From Mycoplasma miroungigenitalium (GTDB lineage Bacteria; Bacillota_I; Bacilli_A; Mycoplasmatales; Metamycoplasmataceae), in NCBI RefSeq assembly GCF_013008635.1, contig NZ_CP053096.1:744001-808000 (forward strand): a stretch of DNA of 64,000 bases, written 5' to 3'. Under the pieces are notes generated by a model, which saw only the letters and a list, made by a program, of their open reading frames with translations, did no database searches and was not told the DNA's origin. The position numbers and the translations under genes were made by a program. Positions 1-10,314 of this stretch are shown one piece after another; position 1 is the stretch's first letter, and each line of letters starts with the position of its first letter.

Positions 1-2436
1 AAGTCCTTTTTTGTCAAATGTGCCATCATTAATTTTGTCATTGAATAACTCATTTGTGCTTGCACCTTCAAAAGTTATTTCCATTTTTCCGCTTTTTTTG
101 CTTTGAGAATCTTCTTTTTTAACTTTGCAGACCAACAAAGTCAAAGGCGATAAAATAAAACTATTATCCAATTGGTCATCAATATAAGCACGATATGCTT
201 CTATAATTTTTTTAGTCTTCTCTTTATCATAGTCTTTAGTGGCGTCTTTAACTTCAATAATAATTTGATGTTTACCATATTTAATTACAATATCTGGGAA
301 TGAGTTTTTAATATCATAATCTTTACTATAGTATTCATAATTTACGCCGTGTAAGGTTGGGTTTTTAGTTCAAATTTTTACTTTATTATAAAAATCTTCA
401 GCATCATTCTTGTATTTTTCTTTAAACACATTTTTTAATGCGTTTAAAATAATTTCTTCATTATGGCTATCTAAATAGTGTTTATATTTTTCTTTTTCGT
501 TAACAAAATATGTATTTTGATATGCGTAATTTAATTTCACTTCATCGAATTCATTGTCAAATGCAATATGTAAGTCACTATTTATTCATTGATACTCATT
601 GCCTGGTAATGAATTTTGTTTAGATAATATAAATTCTTTTTCTTGTACGGTTTTTTTGTATTTATTCATTTGTTCTTTATGAATTTGTTTAATTTGACTA
701 ATGTAAAGATACGAAATTACAAACCAAACCAAATTAGCCGAAATATATTCAGGCTTATTTGGGTCGTCTAAAAATGTTGATTTTATTCACCCATTAATCT
801 TGAATTTTGTTGCATCAATAAAATAAGCTTTGTTTGTATCTAAAAAATTTTCAATATATAACTCTAATTCAATTGAATTGGTTATTTTATCTTGATCATT
901 AATTTTTCTAAAGTTTTCATTTTTATCGTTTTTCAATAATTCTGCTTTGGGAGCTAAATAATGATATTCCCTAAAATGTTGTTGAAGTGCATTACATTCT
1001 TCAAGGATTTCTTTTTTGGATAAAACACCAATAAGTTCATCATTATATGCATTAGTATTTGATACCTTTTTTAATAAATTTCTATTTATGCTTCCTTTAT
1101 AAAATGAAGTTAAGCCATTATAATCTTGCTTTCATTTCTCCTGCAATTCATAATAACTTCATTCTCTTTTCTTTTCTTCAAAGTTTGAATAAAACCAATA
1201 TTTATTAGCAATTGAATTTTCAAACAATTGATCATCATTATCAACAAAATAATTAGGATTAGGATTTCTTTTTATTCTTCCCAATGTTTGAATATTTAGG
1301 TTTTCAGACGAAACATTTCTTAATTGAACGAGCATACACGCTCTTGGAATATTTCAACCAGTGGCTGGACCTACTTTAAAAATAATGCAATCAACACCAG
1401 AATTATTTCTAGATATCTTTTTTAGAGAAACTTCTTCCTTAATACTACTGGTATTTTGATCTACTTTATCCCCGCTGAAATATTTAACCCAAGTTAAATT
1501 ATTTTGTTCAAGTATTTTGATAATTTCTTTTATGTTTTGTTCAAAATTTTCGTCTTTTTCCGTTTTGTCTTTTACTTGAATTAGCATTGCTGGATGAATA
1601 TTAATTAATGATGGTTCTAACTCAGCATTGCCATATGCTTTTTTGATTTCTTTGAATTTTTCACATGCTTTTTGTAATAAATCAAAGTCGCTAATTTCTT
1701 CTAAGAATTTATCAACTTTAAAATCATTTCTTTTTGCTTCTGTTTTAATTAATTTAATTGAATCTGTTTGTAATTCTTTTTCGGTTATTACTACTTGATT
1801 TTGAGTTCTCGGCGGTGTAGCTGTCATTTTAATAATATATTGAGCAGCTTTTTGAATCAAGGCTTCAAAATGCTTTTCATTTTGTTGATCTTTATTTTTT
1901 AAGTCATTTCTATCAATATCAACAAAATTGTTTTTAACCTCACCCCCGTGGTGCGATTCATCTCTAATATAGATTAATTTATAGCCTTCATTTTTAATCT
2001 CTTCAATAAAGTTTTCCAAGTAATTATATTCTGTAAGTATTCTTCCTTTTCCAAAGGTTGAAGCCCCAAAAATCATTACTTTATTTTGTTCTAAAACTAA
2101 TCTTGGTTCATAATCTTTATTTTTAGTTTTATTGATACTAGGCGATTCTATTCTTTCAATATTTCTAATCGAGTATAAAACATGTTTGTATTCATTTAAA
2201 TTTTGTTCCATTTGCTTAGGCAATTCGCCAGAAGATAAAGTAGCAATAATAAAAAACAATTTTTGCTTATTACCATGTAATTTAATTAATCGATCAATTA
2301 CATTAGCAATCATGAATGTTTTACCACTACCGGTGGGCGCTTTAAAATAAATCGATGATTTATTATTTAAATCACATTTTTCAACTAATTCTTTAACTGC
2401 TCTAGCTTGGACATCCGATAAATTAATTGCCGCCAT
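1..2436 (-). CDS. res: Type III restriction endonuclease subunit Res (partial, runs off left edge)
   Basis: ATP-dependent helicase/nuclease subunit of a type III restriction-modification system. About 812 codons are visible and no stop is reached at base 1. Seen in order: Walker A APTGSGKT near residues 33-40, a DESHH box, the SF2 motif MTATPP, a motif VI-like LGRIKRNP, and near residue 712 a PD...EVK nuclease signature. Several TGA codons must be read as Trp. I chose the ATG at 2436, 8 bases after AAGGA; the ATG at 2442 is also possible. The start overlaps the last codons of mod, so translation is probably coupled. Without Mod, type III Res is not expected to cut, which matters because mod is out of frame here. 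Confidence 0.93.
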
Positions 2437-4035
2437 TTTCATTTTCCTTATCAGTATCAAGAGGTTTTAAAGACATTAGGTCAAAATAAAGTTGCTTTTC
2501 AAATTTTGTGAATGTTGTGATTCCATTGTCTTGTAATTCGTCAATTAATGTTTGCTTGATTAATTCATTATTAACATTGTCATCGAAAAGTTTTGTATCA
2601 AAATATTCAATGTTAAAAACATTAAGATTTTGCTTATAAGGTTTATTCTTTTCTAGTCATTTAAATGATTCTTCTTTTGTACCTTTACCATTATTTATTC
2701 TATAAAGTCTTTCATAAGTTACATCATATGCTATGTTATTTTCATTATTAGTAACTAATGTAAAAGTTCTATTTCCACCATCTTCTCTGTTTAATTCCAT
2801 AACAGCGTGACCTGTGGTACCAGAACCGGCGAAGAAATCAAGAACACGGGCGTTTTTGTTAGGGATTTTTGATATCAAATATTTTATTAAAGATACAGGT
2901 TTGGGATAATCAAAGAGATTACCTATGATTTTTCTTAATAACTCTGTTCCTGATTGTGAAATTCCAACCTTGTCTTTTAATAATATTGAGATAGGTGTTA
3001 CACCATTTTTTGATTCATATAAAAACGCCTTCTTTCTTAACATACTTCCTTCTGAATAAACCCTATTTTCGTCGATTAGTTTTTTCATAGTTTCTTTAGA
3101 AACGACTCACGAAAAGCCTTCGGGTTGTTTATAAACTTTTCCCATATATTCAATTTCATAATCATTAGATTTATTATACTTTGGAGAACGTAATTTAATT
3201 CTTGTTCAAGGGCCTCTTGAATCATTATCATTGTTTTTATATTCTTTTAGCTGTTTTTCTGTTCTTTCGTCCAAACTAATATTTAACTTATTTTTATTTT
3301 TTGAATAAAGCAAAATATAATCATGATTGATGCTAAAATATTTTGAATTGTTTTTAGGTGCTGTTGTTTTTTGTCAAATCAGATTTACAACAAAATTCTC
3401 CTCCCCAAAAATTTCATCCATTAATACTTTTAAATAGGCTTGTTCAGTATCATCAATTGATACAAAAATAACCCCATCTTCTTTCAATAGGTCTTTTGCC
3501 ATTCTTAAACGCTCGCTCATCATATTTAGTCAACCAGTACGACTAAATTTATCACGATAAATAAATTTTGAAGCTGCGATATCATCTTTTTCGCCATTTT
3601 TTAAACTATTTCCATCGCTTAAAGATGATTCGGTATTATAAGGAGGATCGATGTAAATTACATCGTAAAATGCATTGGTGTCGCTAGCGACTCTCTCTCT
3701 CTCTCTATCACTAATAGATTCTTTAAAGCATCATAGTTTTCACCAATAATTAGAGTATTTTCAAATTCTTGGTGATTTAACATATCATTAATAAACGATT
3801 TTTCATTATCTTTTTTAAGTAAAGCTAAAGCTGTGTTTTTGCAAGCTGGTGCTTCATCGAAAACAAAACCAATTTTTACTCTTTTAATTAAAAATTGATA
3901 TACATCTTGTAAATCTTTTTCATCTGTTCTTTTTAAGATATTAATTATTAGATCTTTTTGGTCTTGATTAATATCGTGTTTTGATATTTCATTTATTTTA
4001 TTAATATAATCATTTAAGATTAATTCTTTGTTCAT
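2423..4035 (-). CDS. mod: Type III DNA methyltransferase Mod, frameshifted at an (AG)8 tract (phase OFF)
   Basis: DNA-adenine methyltransferase and recognition subunit. The N-terminal part runs from ATG 4035 (after GGAGA) through GENYDALKNLL, then enters an (AG)8 run and stops 125 codons in. The catalytic part resumes in another frame just after the run: YIDPPYNT (motif IV) and VLDFFAGSGTTGHA (motif I), and then stays open to TAA 2423-2425. Seven or ten AG units would join both halves into one protein (536 aa with seven); eight do not. Every other feature of the gene is intact, so this looks like reversible phase variation and not decay, although a sequencing error in the repeat is possible. 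It is co-transcribed with res. Confidence 0.92.
3691..3706 (-). repeat. (AG)8 simple sequence repeat inside mod
   Basis: Eight perfect AG units on the coding strand ((CT)8 on the plus strand). They fall between codons for LLVI and VASDTNAFYDV. Frame arithmetic shows that tracts of 14 or 20 bases (7 or 10 units) give an open frame and 16 bases do not. Slipped-strand mispairing at such tracts is the known switch of phase-variable type III mod genes in other bacteria. Confidence 0.9.
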
Positions 4036-4079
4036 ATTTTCTCCTTATTAATACATCAGCTATTTTTTAGCTAATTAAA

Positions 4080-4085
4080 ATTATA
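4080..4085 (-). promoter_or_regulatory. Candidate -10 box of the mod-res operon
   Basis: TATAAT on the minus strand, 44 bases before the mod ATG, with a GGAGA ribosome-binding site just before the start. No clear -35 is seen. Confidence 0.45.
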
Positions 4086-4224
4086 TTAAAATGAGTGCAC
4101 TTTGGGAATATATTTTAATTAGCGACAATAAATGCAAGGTGAAATAAATGAATATATAAAAAATAGAACTATAGGAAAATCTATGGGTGAATAAAAAAAT
4201 GCAAGATCACAAAAAAATCGGAAG

Positions 4225-4848
4225 AAACACCATCCGCTAGAACTAATACCTGTTTGATTAGATAAAGCTATTATCTGATTTTCTAATGTTTTAAGTTGAA
4301 TTTTTGTGTATCGCCTTTGGCATTTGTTTTTGCCATTGCATTTTTAAAGTCTATACTCATTTTGCTGATCCACCGCCAACAACTAAAACTCCTTCAGATG
4401 AATCAAACATCTTTTTACCGGCCGACTCTATGCCTTTTCCAACAGTCTTAAGTTTAGCTCCGGTATCAGATATTTTAGTTAATGAACTACTTGCAACACT
4501 TGCTTCTTTTTCAAGCTCTTTTAGTTTGTTCTTAGCTTCTACTATCTCTTTGAAGAGCATCATATTTATCTTGACCTAGCTCTCCTTTTTCAAGTTGTAT
4601 TTTTGCTTGTTTATCTGCTTCTTTTAAGGTTTCTAGTTTTTCCTTAGTTCCTTTTAGTCATTTTGCAGTAGTTTTTGCTTTTGTACCTAAAGTTCACTAT
4701 TTCTAGGATCGAGCTTAAGCAGATGATTAACATCACGAAGAGAAGCCCGCGTTTGTCTTATTGAAGAGTTAACGCTTTTTAAGGCTTTATCAAGACCTGT
4801 TGTATCTCCACCAATCTCAACGGTAATACCTTTTATTCTGTTTGCCAC
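4225..4848 (-). pseudogene. Phage tail tape-measure protein, decayed 5' part (copy 1)
   Basis: Begins with GTG 4848 behind an AAGGAGGTG ribosome-binding site, reading VANRIKGITVEIGGDTTGLD and on to KLDPRNSEL, then hits TAG. The same protein can be followed through shifted frames: TKEKLETLKEADKQAK, then IVEAKNKLKELEKEASVASS, then MSIDFKNAM and LSNQTGISSSG. This is the typical N-terminus of tape-measure proteins of Firmicutes siphophages. At least three frameshifts or stops make it non-functional. The strong Shine-Dalgarno and the terminator in front are unlike the surrounding mycoplasma genes and point to horizontal acquisition. No other phage structural genes accompany it. Confidence 0.75.
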
Positions 4849-4877
4849 TTGTCCACCTCCTTCCTAAAATTGGCATG

Positions 4878-4905
4878 AAAAAAGCACCTACTATTAAGTA
4901 AGTGC
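4878..4905 (-). terminator. Rho-independent terminator from the phage remnant
   Basis: Minus-strand hairpin GCACTTACT / AGTAGGTGC (one G-T wobble) followed by six T. It sits just upstream of the tape-measure start, as between adjacent phage genes. A degenerate copy lies near 6271-6296, upstream of the second tape-measure fragment. Confidence 0.6.
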
Positions 4906-4997
4906 CGAAAAATATTTAATATTCAGCTAGTTAGACTGTTATTTATTTAAAATCATCGAGTAAATATGCATTTTTATTAAATCTAACGATGCTATTT

Positions 4998-5933
4998 CTA
5001 TAAATCCAGTGCTGTTTCATCCAAGAGAAAATCCTCTACTCCAATATATAAAATTCCATCGTTATCAAATCTAGGCACTATGTTGTTTCTAACTATAACA
5101 ACTTTCTTAAATGAATCTCCTGTTCTTCTTAAGGATTCCGTTTCTTGTATTTGTTTTTCTCTTGTATCAACATTAAGCGCCGATTGAATATAATATCTAT
5201 TACTTCCTCTATTGATAATAAAGTCTACTTCTAAATTTTTTCTAATCGTTTTTCTATTCTCATCTTTATAGTTATATTCCACAACACCAACATCTACATT
5301 TAACCCCCTCATGCGAAGTTCATTATATATTATATTCTCCATAATATGTGACTGCTCATTCTGTCTGAAATTCAACCTTGCATTTCTAAGTCCAATATCT
5401 GAAAAATAGTATTTATACGGGGCTGATATATATTTTCTCCCTTTTACATCATATCTTCTGGCCTTTTCAATTAAAAAAGCATCTATAAAGTAGTCCAAGT
5501 AATTGCTTACCGTAAACGGTGATATCTTTATATTCTTCTCTGACATGAAAGTATTAGCCAGTTTAGTCGGATTTGATAAAGAACCAATAGATGAAGATAT
5601 AATATCTAACAAATCATCCATTATAGATGCATCTTTAAGAACTTTATTGCGCTCCATTACATCTTTAATATAAGTACTTGTAAAAACATTCTTCAAATAC
5701 TCGCTCTTTTTTTCATGACTTTTAAGTTGCGCAGACATTGGCATTCCACCGTACAGGCAGAATTCAGCAAAAGCCTTTCCCTTGTCTCCTTCATAACATG
5801 AATAAAATTCTGCAAACGAAAATGGATATACTCTTATTTCATCGCCACGATCTCTAAACTGCGTTAGTACATCTGATGAAATCATCTTTGAATTACTGCC
5901 CGTAATATATACATCTACATTCGGAATTTTCAA
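4998..5933 (-). pseudogene. DUF4143-family AAA ATPase, N-terminally truncated
   Basis: 311 codons with no Trp and no internal stop. The sequence begins at KIPNVDVYITGSNSKM and continues with FRDRGDEIRVYPFSFAEFY and, later, YKYYFSDIGLRNARLNFRQ and LEVDFIINR. These are hallmarks of the ATP-binding DUF4143 family (AAA_14 plus C-terminal nuclease-like domain). The Walker A and Walker B part that should precede KIPNVDV is missing, and an in-frame stop lies directly upstream of the first codon (a TTG), so the gene is cut at its 5' side. It lies between the two phage tail-gene fragments, so it was probably brought in, or interrupted, with that DNA. A short residual product cannot be excluded. Confidence 0.7.
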
Positions 5934-6021
5934 TGATTACTTTTAAAATAAATGCGTATTTACTACTTTTATTAAAATGCATGCTTAACTTATCAAATTC
6001 AGCTTGACCTGCAACTTTGCT

Positions 6022-6108
6022 TTATTTTACTCCATCATTGCTTTTTCTGTCCATATATCTAGCACCATACTTATCGTTACCAAATTCAATTCCTTTATTG
6101 ATATCCAT
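6022..6108 (-). other. Unrecognised 28-codon open stretch within the prophage remnant
   Basis: Starts MDINKGIEFGNDKYGARYMD and ends at TAA 6022-6024; in-frame sequence after the stop (SKVAGQAEFDKL) looks coding-like. It is probably a piece of a broken gene lying between the truncated ATPase and the second tape-measure fragment. I do not recognise it. Confidence 0.25.
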
Positions 6109-6120
6109 AGTTCTACATAC

Positions 6121-6243
6121 CTAAGTAGGAATAAGAGTGGTCTGAGTTTGTCTTATTGATGAGTTAACGCCTTTTAAGACTTTATAAAGACCAGTAGTAT
6201 CCCCACCAATTTCAACCGTAATGCCTTTAATTCTGTTAGCTAT
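6121..6243 (-). pseudogene. Phage tail tape-measure protein, N-terminal fragment (copy 2)
   Basis: Reads ANRIKGITVEIGGDTTGL and then VLKGVNSSIRQTQTTL before a TAG at 6121-6123. It duplicates the start of the copy at 4848 and is preceded by the same upstream sequence (tandem ATTCAGCTAGTTAGACTGTT block near 6316). The expected start codon is ATA, so it should not be translated. The two copies flank the truncated ATPase as direct repeats. Confidence 0.7.
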
Positions 6244-6413
6244 AAGCTCTCCTTTCTTTGGATTTTGGCATAAAAAAAACACCTACCATTAAGTAGAGCC
6301 AAAAAATATTTAATATTCAGCTAGTTAGACTGTTATTAATTTAATAATCATTGAATTTTGGCTATTTATTGGATTAAAAAATAACGAATTACTCTGTTAA
6401 TAGAGTATATTCG

Positions 6414-7187
6414 TTATTTTGCATCTTTTTTATTTTTATCTTTTATCATAAATTTATAGTATGCTTTTTCAATCTCATCATCAGAAAAACCAAAATTCAT
6501 TTTAAGCTGTTTAATATAATTCATCATCATAAATTGAAACTGAATTTCATCTGATTCGAAATCTTCATCTGTATATGAAAGAGAATAACCAATACAACAA
6601 AACACTATATCCATAATTAACAATTTTCTTGGCAATATTTTAGGTATTCTTTTTAATTTCTCCAATGTTTCTTGTGTTGTTGTAACAATTCTTTTTCTTC
6701 TGGTTATTTTTACATTCATTTTAAGAAAATCAATATTATATTCTTCATCGTTAAAATTAATTAGTTCTTTATATTCAAAATATAATAGTCTTTTGTTTTT
6801 TAATTTTGCTCAATATAAGATATTAAAAATAAATAAGGGAATGATTATTATAAATCCTATAAAACTAAATATATTTACCAAATCTAAAAAAATGTCAAAT
6901 TTTTTTAATCAATTGTAAATATCTGATTTCCAAATTTTAAAATCCGAATAGAAACTGAACTTTTGTATTGTATAGGTTAAACTTATTATAAATAGTATAA
7001 GCATCCAGACGAATCAAATTGTCGAAAAAGATAGATAAAATTTCATTCTATTTTTTCGCGATTTTAAATAAGTGCTTTTATGCAGCGTATTGAGAATTAT
7101 TGAATTAAACAGCAGAACAATAATGGGTACGACTATATATATAATAAACATTGATATGTATAATGATGTGTATAAAATTTCATACAT
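6414..7187 (-). CDS. Hypothetical multi-pass membrane protein
   Basis: 257 aa when TGA is Trp. At least three hydrophobic segments are visible: MFIIYIVVPIIVLLFNSIIL near the N-terminus, WFVWMLILFIISL in the middle and FSFIGFIIIIPLFIFNILYW near residue 150. A charged C-terminal cytoplasmic-type tail follows (KITRRKRIV, then a DEDFESDE acidic patch). I do not recognise the family. The start ATG lies two bases after a run of seven G that supplies the ribosome-binding site. No gene lies close on the same strand, so it is probably monocistronic. Confidence 0.7.
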
Positions 7188-7189
7188 TT

Positions 7190-7196
7190 CCCCCCC
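7190..7196 (-). repeat. G7 homopolymer at the ribosome-binding site of the 7187 gene
   Basis: Seven G on the coding strand followed by AA and the ATG at 7187. Purine-rich with the preceding AAAA, it acts as the only Shine-Dalgarno candidate. Slippage would change spacing to the start codon, not the reading frame. Confidence 0.6.
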
Positions 7197-7406
7197 TTTT
7201 ATGTGCTTTCTTTTTTTTGCAAATCAATTATATTAAAAAACAAAAGTATTTCAAGTTATCTAGCCACCCAGATATTGTTAGTTAACTCTGATACGCGGTT
7301 TAAATGAATTTAAATATGCAAACTTTTTTATTTAAAATGTTTTTATCTATTGATTAGATAATAATACACATGTGCTTTTTTCATTGTTTGTAGGGTTCGT
7401 TTTATA

Positions 7407-7463
7407 TTAAAAAGTTCAAGCTACACACAACCAAATTTATCTTTTTGTGTACGCTTGAACTTT
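7407..7463 (-). terminator. Long hairpin, probable terminator of the 12216-7495 operon
   Basis: Perfect 11-bp arms AAAGTTCAAGC / GCTTGAACTTT with further partial pairing inside (ACACA/TGTGT), followed on the minus strand by a short T run. A smaller hairpin CTTAGG / CCTAAG at 7475-7490 lies between it and the stop codon of the upstream gene. Confidence 0.6.
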
Positions 7464-7494
7464 AAATTGAGGACCTTAGGCACACCTAAGATAT

Positions 7495-8247
7495 TTAATA
7501 TATTTTTTTTGAAAGGTCATCAATAGCAGAATCTAGATTTTCATAAAGGCCTTCTTGAATTAACTGGTTAACAACAGCCGAACAAATAAACTCGATATTT
7601 TTTTCGGGTGCATTTATTCCGTAGAAATAAAAGCAATCGGCTTTAGCCAAATAATGATTCAAAACATTGAAGGAGATATTTTTCTTGATACTCATTGAAT
7701 GATAAAAATTAAAATCTTTTTTTCATTCGACATTCAAAACTTTCTGATTCGCTTCCTCATATTGTTTTGTTATTGGATCTAATCATCTAATTTGGAAATC
7801 TGAATTATTGAAATTTAAATCCTTTTCAATTGATATATTTTTAATACTATTTCAATCAATTTTGTGATTAATTTTCATTTGTGAAATTAAAATTCCCATT
7901 GTTACTAAACCAATAATTGATGTTGCAGCCGTAAATATTATTGCAGCTATAACGCTCATTTTATTTTTGATTCAAAATTCTTCAGATTCTAGAAATAACG
8001 ATCCGATTAAATAAAGTATTGATGTAGCTGCCAGACCAACAACACCCACTATCGCGTAATGAATTAAATTTTTAATTTTAGATTTTCTTAATGAGTGAGT
8101 AATTAGTTCGTTTTTCTTGAAAAAAGAAAATTTTTTCAAGAAAAAACGCCATAAAATTAACTGGTAAATTATCGGTCAAATGACTAATGCAATTAAAAAA
8201 AGGTTCAAATATGATGAAACTTCGAATGAGAAAAAATTAATTGGCAT
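7495..8247 (-). CDS. Hypothetical membrane protein, last gene of the uvrC operon
   Basis: 250 aa, start MPINFFSFEV after TAAGGAGACAAC, 9 bases behind the uvrC stop. Three hydrophobic segments: LNLFLIALVIWPIIYQLIL near residues 13-31, a pair around NLIHYAIVGVVGLAATSILY and MSVIAAIIFTAATSIIGLV. The C-terminal half is soluble and ends IDDLSKKIY. No recognised domain. Tight spacing means it is translated with uvrC, but this alone does not indicate a repair role. Confidence 0.7.
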
Positions 8248-8256
8248 GTTGTCTCC

Positions 8257-9966
8257 TTATAAATATTCTTTGTTAAATATTTTTAATGCAATATTTTTGG
8301 GAACAACTTTTTCCAGTTCCTCAATAGGCGCATTATAAATATTGTTATATGTCTTAAAATATTTTAACAATTTATTTTCATAATTTGGCCCCAAACCTTT
8401 AATTCTCTGTAATTTACCTTCTAAAGATGAAATTTTTGCTCTTTTTCTGTGATGGGATTTAGCGAATCTATCAACTTCGACTTGAATTTCCGTTAAGAAA
8501 TTTTTCAAATCTAGTGGTTGGATTGATCTTATTTGTTCTTGTAAATCAATTAATTTTGATGTTCTGTGATAATCGTTTTTGACTAATCCAATCACGTTAA
8601 TATTTAGATTCATATCAAATAGAATTTTTTTTGCTTCGTGAATTTGAGCTAACCCACCATCAACAATTACTAAATCAGGCAATACATTATTCTTTAAGTC
8701 TTGAAAATATTTATGGACACTTAATTTCATGTATTCTACATCAGCTTGACGACTCGAAATTTCTGTGTGGTTGAATTTTCGATAGTAGAATTTATTTTTA
8801 AGTCCATTTGTGTAAACAACAGCAACTCCGACAGGATTAGTATTGGCAAAGTTTGAATTATCGAATGCAACAATGTTGTGTGGAATTTGGTCATCTGTAT
8901 ATTTAGATAGTAATTTAAGCATGTTAAATGCTTTTTTCTCGGCGTTGATAAAATATTTGTTTTGATTAGCACAAAATTCGTCTAAGTTTAACTGAGCTAT
9001 ATTCAGTATTTTTTTGTAGTTGCCAATTTTTGGATATGTAAAATTCAACGAACACTCATTCTCTAGATTAAACTGCTCCAATTCGGGATTGACCACAATA
9101 GATTCTGGAACGTGTTTATTCAAATAATATTTTCTGAAAAAATTTGACAATGTTTCGAATTCATCAATATACATATCTATAACAATATTGTCTTTTCCAA
9201 TTAAATTTCCATGTCTATAAAATAATATTGTTGCGTATAGTGTGTCTTGAATTATTTTGTAACAGAAGACATCAATGTTTTGAAAATTTTTTAATTCAAT
9301 AATTTGATCCTGCCCGATTTTGTCTAAATATTGTAAAGAGTTTTTAATATCTAAAGCTATTTCAAATTGAAGATTGGCGCTTGCAGTAAACATTTTTTCT
9401 TTTAACTGCGCAATATATTTCTGTTGAAAAGTAATGATTGATTTAATATGATTGAATTTTTGTTTTCAGAATTCAATATCTTTAGTTTGAATTCGTAAAC
9501 CGTTTTCAAAAAAAGCTTCTCTTTGAAGTAATTTAAGAATTACGCCCGCACCATATCCCTGGGGAAATGGACCGAAATAAATAAGGTTAGAATTTTCTTT
9601 CTTTTTAATCTTGCGAACTATAGATATATCCAAGTCATGAGGTTTCAATTCAATTTTAATATAAGGGTATCTTTTATCATCGAGTAGAAGGATATTATAT
9701 TCAGGATTATATTTTTCTATATACTGTTTTTCAAGTAATAAGGCTTCCTTATCATTTCGACAAATAAATAAATCAAAATCACTAATGCGTTCAACTAAAG
9801 CATTAGTTTTGTATGAATTAATTGCACCTTCAAAGTACTGATGCATTCTTCTATTCAAATTTTTAGCCTTGCCCACATAAATAATTTGATTATCCTTGTC
9901 TTTTCATAAATAAATTCCGGCTGCTTTAGGCACATTTGATAAACGGTTTTTTAAATATTCTGTCAT
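8257..9966 (-). CDS. uvrC: UvrABC excinuclease subunit C
   Basis: 569 aa, slightly short of the usual ~600. Nucleotide excision repair nuclease that makes both incisions around a lesion. Domains in order: GIY-YIG nuclease (AGIYLW, IIYVGKAKNLNRRM), a UVR-like segment (NLQFEIALDIKNSLQYLDK), the RNase H-like C-terminal nuclease with acidic residues in VAFDNSN and VIVDGG, and a helix-hairpin-helix end (LQRIKGLGPNYENKL). The start ATG overlaps the stop of the thioredoxin-like gene (TAATG), indicating coupled translation. Confidence 0.96.
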
Positions 9967-10307
9967 TAGTCTAAGTTTTCTTCTATAAAATCAATCATTA
10001 TTTCTCTCGGATAATATCCACTACCCGACCTTTTGACCTTATTATTAAATATTATTAAGAATGTTGGGACCTGTAACACACGGAATGGGCTATTTATTTC
10101 GGTTAATAATTTTGATTCATCGATATCTACATGTAAAAATTGCACTGATTTTTCGTTTTGAAAATGCTTTCTAACTATTTTATATTCTTCGGACATAACC
10201 ATACAATTTCAATCCTGATGGCGTGTAAAAATAACAAAGAAAGTGACGTTAGTGTTTTCCTTGTTTGTTATTAACTTTAATGCATCTTCTCATGGTGTTA
10301 TTTTCAT
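9966..10307 (-). CDS. Thioredoxin-like protein without the CxxC active site
   Basis: 113 aa, start MKITPWEDAL after GGAATAAC. Thioredoxin-fold features: strand VTFFVIFT, then the active-site position reads DWNCMVM instead of WCGPC, then FLHVDIDES and the cis-proline segment QVPTFLIIFNN. Only one cysteine remains at the active site, so a normal dithiol redox reaction is not possible; a monothiol, chaperone or binding role is more likely. It sits between a membrane protein gene (7 bases upstream) and uvrC (1-base overlap). Confidence 0.75.
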
Positions 10308-10314
10308 GTTATTC

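Noticed and set aside
4120-4275. Plus-strand fragments (EYIKNRTIGK, HKKIGRNTI) as remains of an IS30-like transposase
   Set aside because: Too short, and the opposite strand reads as tape-measure protein (LSNQTGISSSG) over the same bases, which explains the sequence better.
7407-7490. The strong hairpin as an attachment site or mobile-element end
   Set aside because: It lies directly behind a stop codon with a T run on the coding strand; no matching copy was seen elsewhere in the window.
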